A DNA stretch of 6,745 nucleotides from an uncultured Erysipelotrichaceae bacterium. GTDB lineage: Bacteria > Bacillota_I > Bacilli_A > Erysipelotrichales > Erysipelotrichaceae. The notes beneath the pieces were generated by a model. It was not told where the DNA came from, did no database searches, and saw only the letters and a list, made by a program, of their open reading frames with translations. Positions 1-6,598 of this stretch are shown here, one piece after another; positions within the stretch are counted from its first letter, which is position 1; each line of letters opens with the position of its first letter. The DNA lies in assembly GCA_910586285.1 (NCBI GenBank), contig CAJUGR010000099.1, forward strand, positions 1 through 6,745, in the 5' to 3' direction. A program made the position numbers and the translations under genes.

Positions 1-1
1 C

Positions 2-166
2 CTTCTGCTTGGTGATGTGAATAGAGATACAAAGATTGATGATGTCGATAAGGATCTGATGATTGACAGCTTGGAAGGAAAAGGTGATGAATCACAAGCA
101 GACTTAAACAAGGATAAAAAAGTCAGCCTTGTGGATCTGGAGTATTTCACCAGAGGATATAAGGTG
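2..166 (+). other. Dockerin type I-like module (two calcium-loop repeats)
   Basis: The translation opens with LLGDVNRDTKIDDVDKDL and continues to ADLNKDKKVSLVDLEYFTRGY. Each half shows an EF-hand-like loop with acidic or polar residues at positions 1, 3, 5, 9 and 12 (D-V-N-R-D...D..D; D-L-N-K-D...S..D), followed by a hydrophobic helix. That duplicated layout defines dockerins, which bind cohesins. The 5' edge may be slightly cut by the window. Its position ahead of the rest of the protein, not at the C-terminus, is less usual. The binding partner is not shown by the sequence. Confidence 0.8.
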
Positions 167-3100
167 GAAGAAGATCCCGTATCTACGGTTGAGACGAGTG
201 TGCCGGCCAAAGCATTGGAAACAAAAAGTGACAATGGTACTAAAGTGGTCGGTGATCTTTACCATCTTTCCACTTCCGAAAGCCATGTAACACTGTCACG
301 TGTGGATGGTCAGGATATATCTGTCAGCACTCCGGTATCTGTGGATTTTGAATTTCCGGATAATACGCAGTTTTTACCTGAAGGAATGATAATCGGTGCC
401 GGTAAAGACAATAACATTACCGATGCTGTGGTAACCATCAATTATATGGAAAACGGTAAAGAAGAAACTGCTGAAGTGCCGTTTGGTGATGATATTCACT
501 TCTTGATGGAATCACAAAACGTTCAGGTGAAACAGGAAGGCAGCGGTACCATTTGTATTGATTTTGGTTCTCAGATTGCTATTAAAAAGGTAACACTTAA
601 GATTCTTGGTGCCAAAAACAATAACCTTGCGGAAATCTCCCGTGTGGAATTCCTAAATGATATGGAAGAGCGCATTGGGGAACCGCAAATGAGCATCCCG
701 CAAAACCTGGAAGTGAAAAACGGAAATAAGGAATTCACCGTAACTTGGGAACCTTGCTTGAATGTGACCGGATATGAGGTTATGATTGAAAACGGCGGCA
801 TACAGGAAACTGTTAATGTTAAGGGATCTATGATTTCCGTAAAGAGCTTTGCCAATGATGAACTTGTCAATAAGGAAAACTATGTGGTGAAAGTACAATC
901 CGTCAACGGTGCATGGCGCAGCGGATATAGTGATCCTATAACCGCAACACCGAAAGCAACCTCGAAGCCGGATGCACCGGATTATGTAAAAGGAGTCGGT
1001 AAATACAAAGCCATTAACGTGTCATGGAAAGATATGGAAGACACGGATTATTATAATCTGTATTATAAGGAAGCAGATGCCGCTACTTATCAAAAAGTAA
1101 CGAATATTAAAACCAATTCATATGTATTGGGTGAATTAAAGGATAAAAAGGCATATTTGATTTATGTCACCGGTGTCAATGAACTGGGAGAAAGTAAACC
1201 GTCCTTGACAATCAAGGTAGAAACAACCGATATTTCACCGGCTCAAATGCCGAAATATAAACTGTTGAATCGTGCCGATGAAGGTAAGGTTAGTGAACAC
1301 ATTACGAATGTTACCTTTAATAATGGAAGCATGAAGGACAGTCCGTTGGATACCGCGGGTAAAACTGCTTGGGGTACGGTTGATAACAATCCGGGCTCTT
1401 ACTTCTATTTAGGATCTTGGGATTCCGGCGGCTATAACCCCCTTGGAAATAACGGTGTTACATTTGAGTTTGATCAGGCATATGAGATGCAGATGTTCTC
1501 ATTCCAAGAAGTATCAGTTCAGAATCTTGCATATGCCTATATCAGAGTACGCTATTGGGATGAAAACGGTGTTGCGACGGAAATAAGCAGAGATGCTATG
1601 TCATTGCAGCAGCGTCGTGATAAAGATGGCAGAATCTACTATATGGCACGTATGCCGCAACCGATTAAGGCAAAGAAGATTCAATTTGGTATTGCCCGCA
1701 GTTTGGCAAGTGATACCATTACTATTTCTGAGGTTTATTTCTATCACTATGATTCCATTGAAGCAGATATCATGGCTCTTTATGAGGATGACCTTCATAC
1801 GGTTTTAAGAAGTGATGTCACTCAACAGACAATTGATGATCTGAGAACACGGATCAATACCAAAGATCCGGATTGTGATGAATACCATCCGGATAAGGAA
1901 ATCTTGGAAAGAGAATTAAAGACGGCAGAAGATATTCTGAATTCTGTTCTTACTGCTCCGGTACAGGTTCATAATACGATTACGACAAAGGATGTTGGTC
2001 GTGGCTTTGGCGGATTAAATGCTTGGCAGCCGCTTGGTGTCAGTGTGCCGGCGGGCGAGCAAATTACCGTTTATGTCGGTCATAATACGAAAAAGACCGG
2101 TGCAAGTACAAATCTGCAGCTGGTAGCGACGCAATATCATGCAGAAGCTACTACAATGTTTAAAGTGATCGCTAACTTGAAAGTGGGTCGAAATGATATT
2201 ACGATTCCACGCTTAGCCTCAACGAATGTAGAATCCGGCGGCGCTCTGTATGTTCAATATACAGGAAACAGTGCAAACGATAAATATGCAGTACGTGTCA
2301 GCGGCGGTTCTGCCGTACCGATCTTAGATCTGTATCAGGTAAGTGATGAATCGGAGCGATTGGCTCGCGTGAAGACTTATTTACAGAGTCTGGATACTTA
2401 TATTGGTACGATTGAAAGCGAGCATGACAAACTGCATAAGAATTCTGATAACAAATTAGTACAATATGAATTTGATAATCAGAACTGTATCTTAGGTGCT
2501 TCAGATATCATGTTGGATACTATGATGCTCTCTTTGCCGGCACAACAGATTGTGGCAGGAAGCGGCAGCGGTACGATTGATCAACGGGCACAGAAAGTAT
2601 TGAATTCGATGGATGCGATCGAAGATATGATGCACTTGTTCTATCAGCATAAGGGCTTGAATAACAATGCTTCAGCAGCCATCGATAAAATTCCTGTTGC
2701 ACACTTGAATATCCGCTATCAGAGAATGTTTGCGGGCGCATTCATGTATGCATCCGGAAACCACATCGGCATCGAATGGGGTTCCACCTCCGGTATGATG
2801 GGCGGTGTTCCGGTACAATCCGATGCGGATGGTAGGTATGTAAGCGGTCAGTATTTCGGTTGGGGTATTGCCCATGAAATCGGACACTGCATTAATCAGG
2901 GATCCTATGCGATCGCCGAGATTACCAATAACTATTTCTCTGTTTTGGCGCAGGCTAAAGATACCAATAATAGTGTGCGTTTCCAATATCGCAATGTGTA
3001 TGATAAGGTCACTTCTAATACCAAGGGACGTTCTTCTAATGTGTTTACTCAATTAGGCCTGTACTGGCAGTTACACCTTGCATATGACAATGGATATAAC

Positions 3101-4657
3101 TATAAGACGTATGCCGATCATAATGATCAGCTTGCTAATCTGTTCTTTGCGAGAGTTGACACCTACTCAAGAACACCTTCCAAGGCACCGAAGCCAAACG
3201 GAATTGCCTTGACGCCTGGTTCTGATGTGGATCAAACACTGATGCGTTTGTCTTGTGCAGCCGCTGAAAAGAACATTTTGGAATACTTTGAGCGTTGGGG
3301 TATGACTCCTGATGAAGGAACCATTGCTTACGCCAAACAATTCCCGAAAGAAACAAGAGCGATCTATTACGCAAGTGACGATGCCCGTGTATATCGTCTC
3401 ACTAACAGCGGCAGCATTCTTGGCACCGAAGGAAAAGTGGAAGCAGTCGGCAGTAGCACTTCCGCTGCCATCAATGGAAGTAACGCAAACCAGGTAGACT
3501 TCACCCTTTCGGCAACGATTCCGGCAAATGATGTACTCGGTTATGAGATTGTGCGCTGCACGACCTCTAATGGTGAAGTGGAGAAAGAAATCGCCGGCTT
3601 TGCGACCGAGAATACGTTCAGTGATCACATTACGACTATGAACAACCGTGTCGTTACGTATGAGGTAACAGTGATTGATAAGTATCTGAACCGTTCTGCG
3701 GTGAAGACGCTTGCACCGCTCAAGATTGAGCATGATGGCAGCATCGATAAGTCTTTCTGGAGTGCAACGACAAATAATATCGAAGCAACCAATGTCGCAG
3801 AAAGCGGTAGCGGTGATGAAAATACGCCTTGCGGACCGCAGTTGGATGCGCCGATTGTAAAGGCAATCGACAATGACAGCACAACGACCTATACCGGTAC
3901 GGCAAAATCCGGTGCAGAAGTAATACTGGAATTCAATCGGACTCATTCAGTTACCGGCTTCAAATATACGGTAACGACAGGCACACCAATCACTGATTAC
4001 GAAATCTACGTTCGTGATACGGATGGATCATGGTTAGAGGCCGCAAGCGGAACCTTTAACAGTAATTCGGTTCAGACGGTATACTTTGGTAAAGATGGTA
4101 TCGATAATGTTGCCATCTACAAGACAAGCGCCGTAAAATTTGTCATCAAGGCACCGACAAATACGGAAATTGCCATTTCTGAATTGGATGTGCTGAGTGT
4201 CACCGGAGATAACGTGGACTTTAGACGTACCGGCGAGGGAACGGTTGCGATCGGAAAATTGACAGCTGATTACAAATACGGTAAGAATGAAGACGATGTG
4301 ATTCCAAAGGATTCCATAATCTTCACCGGAGCCTATAAAGGAAATCCGGCATACAATGTTGTCATCCTTTATGATCAAGATGGAAATATTGTCGGTGGAA
4401 TTGACAGCGATGGTGCTTTGAAAGCATATCAGACCATTCTGGCAGATGTTCCGACTACCGGTAACATACAGGATGTGAATGACGGAACATGGATCTACTG
4501 GTTGGATCCGGGTACTGACATCAGTGCATTGAAACAAGTACGCGCAGAATTGTACCGTGTCGATAATGCATTGACGAATGAAGGACAGCGACTGGTAAGT
4601 GATTCCTTGTTTGAAACAGTACCGACAACGTTGCCGGATATACAGCTGGGTAATTAG
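2..4657 (+). CDS. Dockerin-containing, multi-modular M60-family (mucin-type O-glycopeptidase-like) metallopeptidase, 5' truncated
   Basis: Probably a secreted zinc protease acting on mucin-like glycoproteins. Residues are numbered from the codon at 17. The frame is open from base 2 and the dockerin begins upstream of the GTG at 17, so the true start lies before the window. Modules in order: dockerin-like (1-50), beta-sandwich resembling F5/8C (about 84-215), Fn3-like (226-312 and 317-404), discoidin-like (415-578), helical linker (580-645), M60 N-terminal beta region plus catalytic domain (about 650-1110), Fn3-like (1115-1240), F5/8C-like (1245-1400), unassigned C-terminal module (1405-1546). 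The zinc site is H953-E954-I-G-H957, with E968 eleven residues after H957 in EITNNYFS, as in M60 enzymes (HExxH, 8-28 residues, E). Known relatives cleave next to glycosylated Ser/Thr; substrate here is inferred. There is no C-terminal membrane helix or sorting motif. A partner gene follows after 25 bases. The M60 call is strong; edges of the accessory modules are approximate. Confidence 0.93.
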   Translation, partial: LLLGDVNRDTKIDDVDKDLMIDSLEGKGDESQADLNKDKKVSLVDLEYFTRGYKVEEDPVSTVETSVPAKALETKSDNGTKVVGDLYHLSTSESHVTLSRVDGQDISVSTPVSVDFEFPDNTQFLPEGMIIGAGKDNNITDAVVTINYMENGKEETAEVPFGDDIHFLMESQNVQVKQEGSGTICIDFGSQIAIKKVTLKILGAKNNNLAEISRVEFLNDMEERIGEPQMSIPQNLEVKNGNKEFTVTWEPCLNVTGYEVMIENGGIQETVNVKGSMISVKSFANDELVNKENYVVKVQSVNGAWRSGYSDPITATPKATSKPDAPDYVKGVGKYKAINVSWKDMEDTDYYNLYYKEADAATYQKVTNIKTNSYVLGELKDKKAYLIYVTGVNELGESKPSLTIKVETTDISPAQMPKYKLLNRADEGKVSEHITNVTFNNGSMKDSPLDTAGKTAWGTVDNNPGSYFYLGSWDSGGYNPLGNNGVTFEFDQAYEMQMFSFQEVSVQNLAYAYIRVRYWDENGVATEISRDAMSLQQRRDKDGRIYYMARMPQPIKAKKIQFGIARSLASDTITISEVYFYHYDSIEADIMALYEDDLHTVLRSDVTQQTIDDLRTRINTKDPDCDEYHPDKEILERELKTAEDILNSVLTAPVQVHNTITTKDVGRGFGGLNAWQPLGVSVPAGEQITVYVGHNTKKTGASTNLQLVATQYHAEATTMFKVIANLKVGRNDITIPRLASTNVESGGALYVQYTGNSANDKYAVRVSGGSAVPILDLYQVSDESERLARVKTYLQSLDTYIGTIESEHDKLHKNSDNKLVQYEFDNQNCILGASDIMLDTMMLSLPAQQIVAGSGSGTIDQRAQKVLNSMDAIEDMMHLFYQHKGLNNNASAAIDKIPVAHLNIRYQRMFAGAFMYASGNHIGIEWGSTSGMMGGVPVQSDADGRYVSGQYFGWGIAHEIGHCINQGSYAIAEITNNYFSVLAQAKDTNNSVRFQYRNVYDKVTSNTKGRSSNVFTQLGLYWQLHLAYDNGYNYKTYADHNDQLANLFFARVDTYSRTPSKAPKPNGIALTPGSDVDQTLMRLSCAAAEKNILEYFERWGMTPDEGTIAYAKQFPKETRAIYYASDDARVYRLTNSGSILGTEGKVEAVGSSTSAAINGSNANQVDFTLSATIPANDVLGYEIVRCTTSNGEVEKEIAGFATENTFSDHITTMNNRVVTYEVTVIDKYLNRSAVKTLAPLKIEHDGSIDKSFWSATTNNIEATNVAESGSGDENTPCGPQLDAPIVKAIDNDSTTTYTGTAKSGAEVILEFNRTHSVTGFKYTVTTGTPITDYEIYVRDTDGSWLEAASGTFNSNSVQTVYFGKDGIDNVAIYKTSAVKFVIKAPTNTEIAISELDVLSVTGDNVDFRRTGEGTVAIGKLTADYKYGKNEDDVIPKDSIIFTGAYKGNPAYNVVILYDQDGNIVGGIDSDGALKAYQTILADVPTTGNIQDVNDGTWIYWLDPGTDISALKQVRAELYRVDNALTNEGQRLVSDSLFETVPTTLPDIQLGN
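2873..2920 (+). other. M60 zinc-binding and catalytic motif HEIGH-(10)-E
   Basis: Codons 2873-2887 encode HEIGH, the two zinc-binding histidines and the general-base glutamate of a gluzincin. The glutamate at 2918-2920, within EITNNYFS, fits the third zinc ligand, and the Asn and Ser that follow match the usual M60 pattern. The catalytic set is intact, so the enzyme is predicted to be active. Confidence 0.88.
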
Positions 4658-4670
4658 ACAACAGCGATAA

Positions 4671-4676
4671 AAGGAG
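4671..4676 (+). promoter_or_regulatory. Ribosome binding site for the 303-aa surface protein
   Basis: AAGGAG lies six bases before the ATG at 4683. It fixes this start and sits in the 25-base gap after the stop of the M60 gene. No promoter is apparent in that gap, which supports co-transcription. Confidence 0.85.
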
Positions 4677-4682
4677 AAGAAC

Positions 4683-5594
4683 ATGAAGAAATATATGATA
4701 GGATTGATCGTGGCAGTGTTCGCATTTATCGCTGTGCTGCCAACCCCGATCAAAGCAGCAGAGAGAAATCAAACTGTTACGGTCACAGAAACCGCAGACG
4801 GAAAAGCGAAGGTATCATTGACGATGCTTGACGGTGCAAAACAGCAAATTTCCACAGTGAAGGTAACGCTGTTGGTTGAGCCGAAAAACACCGCTGAAGG
4901 CACAGTGTCCTTTACCTTTGCGGAATCCATTAAGCAAAAAGCAAAAGTCAGTGAATATCGATACTCGACGGATACCAGTTACTTGAACATTTATGTTGCG
5001 GGAACTACACCTTTGTTCGAAGATGGAAAAACAACCATAGAAGTCGGTACGATCAGTGCCGGTTCAAACTTCAAAGTAACCGTTATCGAAGATTCCTTGA
5101 CCGCCGTTGTCGGCTCAGAGGAAGAAGTCGTTGCCTTGGATGATTATCCGGAGGTTACGATTTCAGATGATAAGAATCCTGAGAATCCGGATCGTCCGGA
5201 TGAGACTTCAAAGAAGTTGGAGGAAACAATCAAGGCGGCGGAAGCTTTGTCCAAGAATGACTATACGGAAGAAAGCTATAACGCATTGTTGAAAGCAATC
5301 GAAAATGCAAAAAACGTATTGAATGATCCGAATGCGACCAACGAGCAGATTGCACAGGCATTGGCAGCTTTGGAGAATGCGATTGGCGCACTGATACCTG
5401 TCACAAAGGACAGCGCACAGGAGAAGTTTGATCAAGATGTAGCAGATCAGAAAATACCTGATCCTGCGAATACAGGGGATTCCACAAATGTATGGCCATA
5501 TGCAGCAGTGGTGGTACTGAGTGGTGCAGTCATTGCCGTATTCCTCTATATGAAGCAAAAAGAGAAGGACTCTGTAAAAAGCAACAAGAGTTAA
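4683..5594 (+). CDS. Surface-anchored protein with cohesin-like beta domain and FIVAR domain
   Basis: Probable cell-surface adhesin or scaffold of 303 aa. A Sec signal peptide is clear at 1-25 or 1-26 (MKKYMIGLIV..., hydrophobic core, then IKA-AE). Residues about 30-160 form a beta-rich domain with the rhythm of cohesin-like modules (ISTVKVTLLVEP, SYLNIYVAG, TTIEVGTISAG). Then come a charged linker (161-176) rich in Asp, Pro and Glu, and a three-helix FIVAR-like segment at about 177-238 (KKLEETIKAAEAL...YNALLKAIENAKNVL...ALAALENAIGAL). The C-terminus has PANTGD (261-266), a hydrophobic span (271-290) and a K-rich tail. This resembles a sortase sorting signal but is not canonical LPxTG, so it may instead be a plain membrane anchor. 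It follows the M60 gene by 25 bases, so the two are probably one operon. A role in binding the upstream dockerin is inference. The FIVAR and secretion calls are firm; the cohesin call is moderate. Confidence 0.87.
   Translation: MKKYMIGLIVAVFAFIAVLPTPIKAAERNQTVTVTETADGKAKVSLTMLDGAKQQISTVKVTLLVEPKNTAEGTVSFTFAESIKQKAKVSEYRYSTDTSYLNIYVAGTTPLFEDGKTTIEVGTISAGSNFKVTVIEDSLTAVVGSEEEVVALDDYPEVTISDDKNPENPDRPDETSKKLEETIKAAEALSKNDYTEESYNALLKAIENAKNVLNDPNATNEQIAQALAALENAIGALIPVTKDSAQEKFDQDVADQKIPDPANTGDSTNVWPYAAVVVLSGAVIAVFLYMKQKEKDSVKSNKS
5463..5591 (+). other. C-terminal cell-envelope anchor: PANTGD motif, membrane helix, charged tail
   Basis: PANTGD at residues 261-266 is followed by STNV, about 20 hydrophobic residues (271-290) and the tail KQKEKDSVKSNKS. 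The layout is that of a sortase signal. The core P-A-N-T-G resembles the LAxTG variant with Pro in place of Leu. Cleavage by a sortase is inferred. Confidence 0.6.
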
Positions 5595-5616
5595 TCCTTA
5601 AGCATTCATGGTAATG

Positions 5617-5661
5617 AAAAGGGCAGAAGGGTGATCATGGTGATCATTACTTCTGCCTTTT
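5617..5661 (+). terminator. Rho-independent terminator of the M60/surface-protein operon
   Basis: GGCAGAAG (5622-5629) pairs with CTTCTGCC (5650-5657). The stem is extended outward by AAAA against TTTT and inward by two self-complementary TGATCA blocks (5632-5637 and 5641-5646) around a TGG loop. A T run follows the stem. It lies 22 bases after the stop of the surface-protein gene. The outer A run could also give weak termination on the other strand. Confidence 0.87.
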
Positions 5662-5671
5662 GCGTTATATA

Positions 5672-5710
5672 CAATAAAAAGTGTATAAGACAGAAACTCT
5701 TATACACTTT
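5672..5710 (-). terminator. Rho-independent terminator of the minus-strand XRE regulator
   Basis: AAAGTGTATAAGA (5678-5690) and TCTTATACACTTT (5698-5710) are a perfect 13-bp inverted repeat with a 7-base loop. Read on the minus strand the stem ends in TTTTTATTG, a proper T tract, just after the stop of the regulator at 5721. Flanking bases add imperfect pairing (ATATACAAT against ATTGCATAT). On the plus strand it would back up the first terminator. Confidence 0.82.
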
Positions 5711-5720
5711 ATTGCATATG

Positions 5721-6179
5721 CTACTTTTGCGTTTTTGTGATTCTCTCCAATCCATGATATAGAGTTTGAATATTAGTATCCACCATATCAAGTAACACGT
5801 CTATCATCGCTTCATCCTCCATATGTAGGATCTTGAGCAGCTGTGTGAGGATTTGTTCAACCTGATGCTGAGTGTGGTCTGACTCTGTTTTTGTTAAGGA
5901 AAGAATATCATGAGACAAAGAGGTAATCATTGAGTGCCTTTCATCCGACTCCATAGCTTCATGAGTCAAGGCAGCACTGCCCCGCAGTACATCTCCCGAT
6001 ACTTGAAAGAATCGCTCAAGTATGGCCATATTGCGGGAATTTGGCTCTCGCTGTTTATTCTCATAGGCAATGATTGCCGATAAGCTGATTCCGGTTTCCG
6101 ATGCCAGTTCTCGCTGCGTCAAACCGGCCGCCTCGCGCAGCCTTTTCAGCGTGAATGCAAATTGTTCTTTCGCGTTCAT
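5721..6179 (-). CDS. XRE-family (Cro/C1-type HTH) transcriptional regulator, 152 aa
   Basis: DNA-binding regulator acting in the cytoplasm. Residues about 10-66 form a Cro/C1 helix-turn-helix (LKRLREAAGLTQRELASETG, then ISLSAIIAYENKQREP), with the typical TQxELA and Y-E-N-K-x-x-x-P signatures. Residues about 75-152 are predicted helical and polar and match no family I recognise; they may serve dimerisation or ligand sensing. The start chosen is ATG at 6179: AAGGTGG lies seven bases upstream and the HTH begins soon after. A longer reading up to 6254 would run through the promoter and is unlikely. The gene is divergent from the 68-aa XRE gene, with a shared 166-bp region containing three related palindromes, so autoregulation or cross-regulation is likely. 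Its target operator is not proven. Confidence 0.9.
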   Translation of the reverse strand: MNAKEQFAFTLKRLREAAGLTQRELASETGISLSAIIAYENKQREPNSRNMAILERFFQVSGDVLRGSAALTHEAMESDERHSMITSLSHDILSLTKTESDHTQHQVEQILTQLLKILHMEDEAMIDVLLDMVDTNIQTLYHGLERITKTQK

Positions 6180-6186
6180 AAGCAAA

Positions 6187-6193
6187 CCACCTT
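6187..6193 (-). promoter_or_regulatory. Ribosome binding site of the 152-aa XRE regulator
   Basis: Read on the minus strand, AAGGTGG is seven bases before the ATG at 6179. It decides the start against upstream in-frame ATG codons (for example near 6206), which lack a good site. Confidence 0.75.
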
Positions 6194-6214
6194 TTTCTCT
6201 GTCCATATAGTTAA

Positions 6215-6243
6215 AGTATATCAGAACCTTTACGTACGTACAA
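6215..6243 (-). promoter_or_regulatory. Promoter of the minus-strand XRE regulator
   Basis: On the minus strand, TTGTAC (6243-6238), a 17-base spacer and TATACT (6220-6215) form a sigma-A-like promoter. A TG one base before the -10 box makes it an extended -10 type. The palindrome TACGTACGTA overlaps the -35 box and the upstream spacer, so a bound repressor would block it. Confidence 0.68.
6229..6243. promoter_or_regulatory. Operator-like site O1
   Basis: TTTACGTACGTACAA contains the perfect palindrome TACGTACGTA (6231-6240). It matches O2 at 12 of 15 positions and covers the -35 region of the minus-strand promoter. Its centre is 42 bp from that of O2. Binding by either XRE protein is inferred. 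Confidence 0.6.
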
Positions 6244-6264
6244 TGTAAAATCAAAAAACATCTA

Positions 6265-6293
6265 TTGACTTTTACATATGTATAATATATAAT
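6265..6293 (+). promoter_or_regulatory. Promoter of the 68-aa XRE regulator
   Basis: TTGACT (6265-6270), exactly 17 bases, then a perfect TATAAT (6288-6293). This is a near-consensus sigma-A promoter, with an expected start of transcription near 6300. The spacer is occupied by operator-like site O2, so the promoter is probably strong but repressible. Confidence 0.85.
6271..6285. promoter_or_regulatory. Operator-like site O2 within the promoter spacer
   Basis: TTTACATATGTATAA has the palindromic core TACATATGTA (6273-6282). It lies between the -35 and -10 boxes of the plus-strand promoter, a classic repressor position. It differs from the same 15-base register of O3 (6316-6330) at one position. 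Confidence 0.7.
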
Positions 6294-6312
6294 GGGATAT
6301 CATCACAGGAAA

Positions 6313-6332
6313 AATTATACATATGTATAATT
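6313..6332. promoter_or_regulatory. Operator-like site O3, perfect 20-bp palindrome
   Basis: AATTATACATATGTATAATT reads the same on both strands without mismatch. It lies about 13 bases after the predicted transcription start and three bases before the ribosome binding site. It shares the 13-base block ACATATGTATAAT with O2, and their centres are 45 bp apart. It is most likely a repressor site; in RNA it could also fold as a weak hairpin. Confidence 0.72.
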
Positions 6333-6334
6333 GC

Positions 6335-6340
6335 GGAGGT
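6335..6340 (+). promoter_or_regulatory. Ribosome binding site of the 68-aa XRE regulator
   Basis: GGAGGT lies five bases before the ATG at 6346. It is strong and sets the start unambiguously. Confidence 0.85.
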
Positions 6341-6345
6341 AGATT

Positions 6346-6552
6346 ATGTTGGTTCCAAAAGAAAAAGAAATAAAAAAGCGACGACTTCAAATGAATTTGA
6401 GTCAGCGTCAATTATCGATCAAGTGCGGGTTGCCGGATAATGCAATTTGTCGTATTGAAATGGGAGCATTTGGCAGTATCTATCCGATTCGTGCCAAAGC
6501 GATCGCTGCTGTGCTGCAATGTAAACTATCGGATGTATTCGATGAAGAATAA
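6346..6552 (+). CDS. Small XRE-family (Cro/C1-type HTH) regulator, 68 aa
   Basis: DNA-binding protein made almost entirely of one Cro/C1 helix-turn-helix domain. Residues about 8-62 read IKKRRLQMNLSQRQLSIKCG, then LPDNAICRIEMG, the LSQRQL and I-C-R-I-E-x-G signatures, and end in LSDVFDEE, the common close of these mini-regulators. At 68 aa it is complete for the class and has no sensor domain. A near-consensus promoter and GGAGGT ribosome site precede it, and two palindromic operator-like sites lie in the promoter and leader, so autorepression is likely. The stop codon lies inside the first copy of a 26-bp tandem repeat. An ABC transporter ATPase gene starts 98 bases downstream; regulators of this type often sit next to the transporter they control, which is an inference here. 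Confidence 0.88.
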   Translation: MLVPKEKEIKKRRLQMNLSQRQLSIKCGLPDNAICRIEMGAFGSIYPIRAKAIAAVLQCKLSDVFDEE

Positions 6553-6598
6553 GGAATGGAGATCATTTTATGGAATAAGGAATGGAGATCATTTTATG
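6547..6598 (+). repeat. Perfect 26-bp tandem duplication spanning the end of the small XRE gene
   Basis: Two identical 26-base units, 6547-6572 and 6573-6598, follow without a gap. Each starts GAATAAGGAATGG and ends CATTTTATG. The first unit includes the last codon and TAA stop of the 68-aa gene. Each unit carries GGAG eight bases before an ATG. The first ATG opens Met-Glu-stop (6570-6578) and the second opens Met-Val-Phe-stop (6596-6607). The duplication leaves the regulator's reading frame intact. Confidence 0.95.

Noticed and set aside
17..19. GTG at 17 as the start codon of the M60 gene
   Set aside because: The frame stays open to the window edge and the dockerin signature (LLGD) already begins before it. 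There is no ribosome site, and the protein would lack a signal peptide.
2672..3052. Minus-strand open frame of 126 codons over the M60 active site region
   Set aside because: It is antisense to the conserved zinc-site coding region, and its translation has no domain.
3167..3946. Minus-strand open frame of 259 codons inside the M60 gene
   Set aside because: It lies wholly within the well-supported M60 coding region. Its translation is rich in Cys, Arg and Ile with no recognisable domain, and I see no ribosome site; it is a shadow frame.
4034..4753. Minus-strand open frame of 239 codons across the M60/surface-protein junction
   Set aside because: It is antisense to two clear genes and their ribosome site, with Cys- and Ile-rich shadow composition and no family signature.
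5595..5720. Inverted repeats near 5617-5710 as an insertion-sequence end or attachment site
   Set aside because: Both repeats fit intrinsic terminators in position and T tract. There is no transposase, integrase or flanking target duplication in the window.
6180..6254. N-terminal extension of the 152-aa XRE regulator to 6254
   Set aside because: The extension would translate the predicted -10 box and O1. The ATG at 6179 has its own well-spaced AAGGTGG, and the HTH fold begins just after it.
6547..6598. Two-unit repeat as the start of a CRISPR array
   Set aside because: The units abut with no spacer between them and overlap a coding end, so this is a simple tandem duplication.
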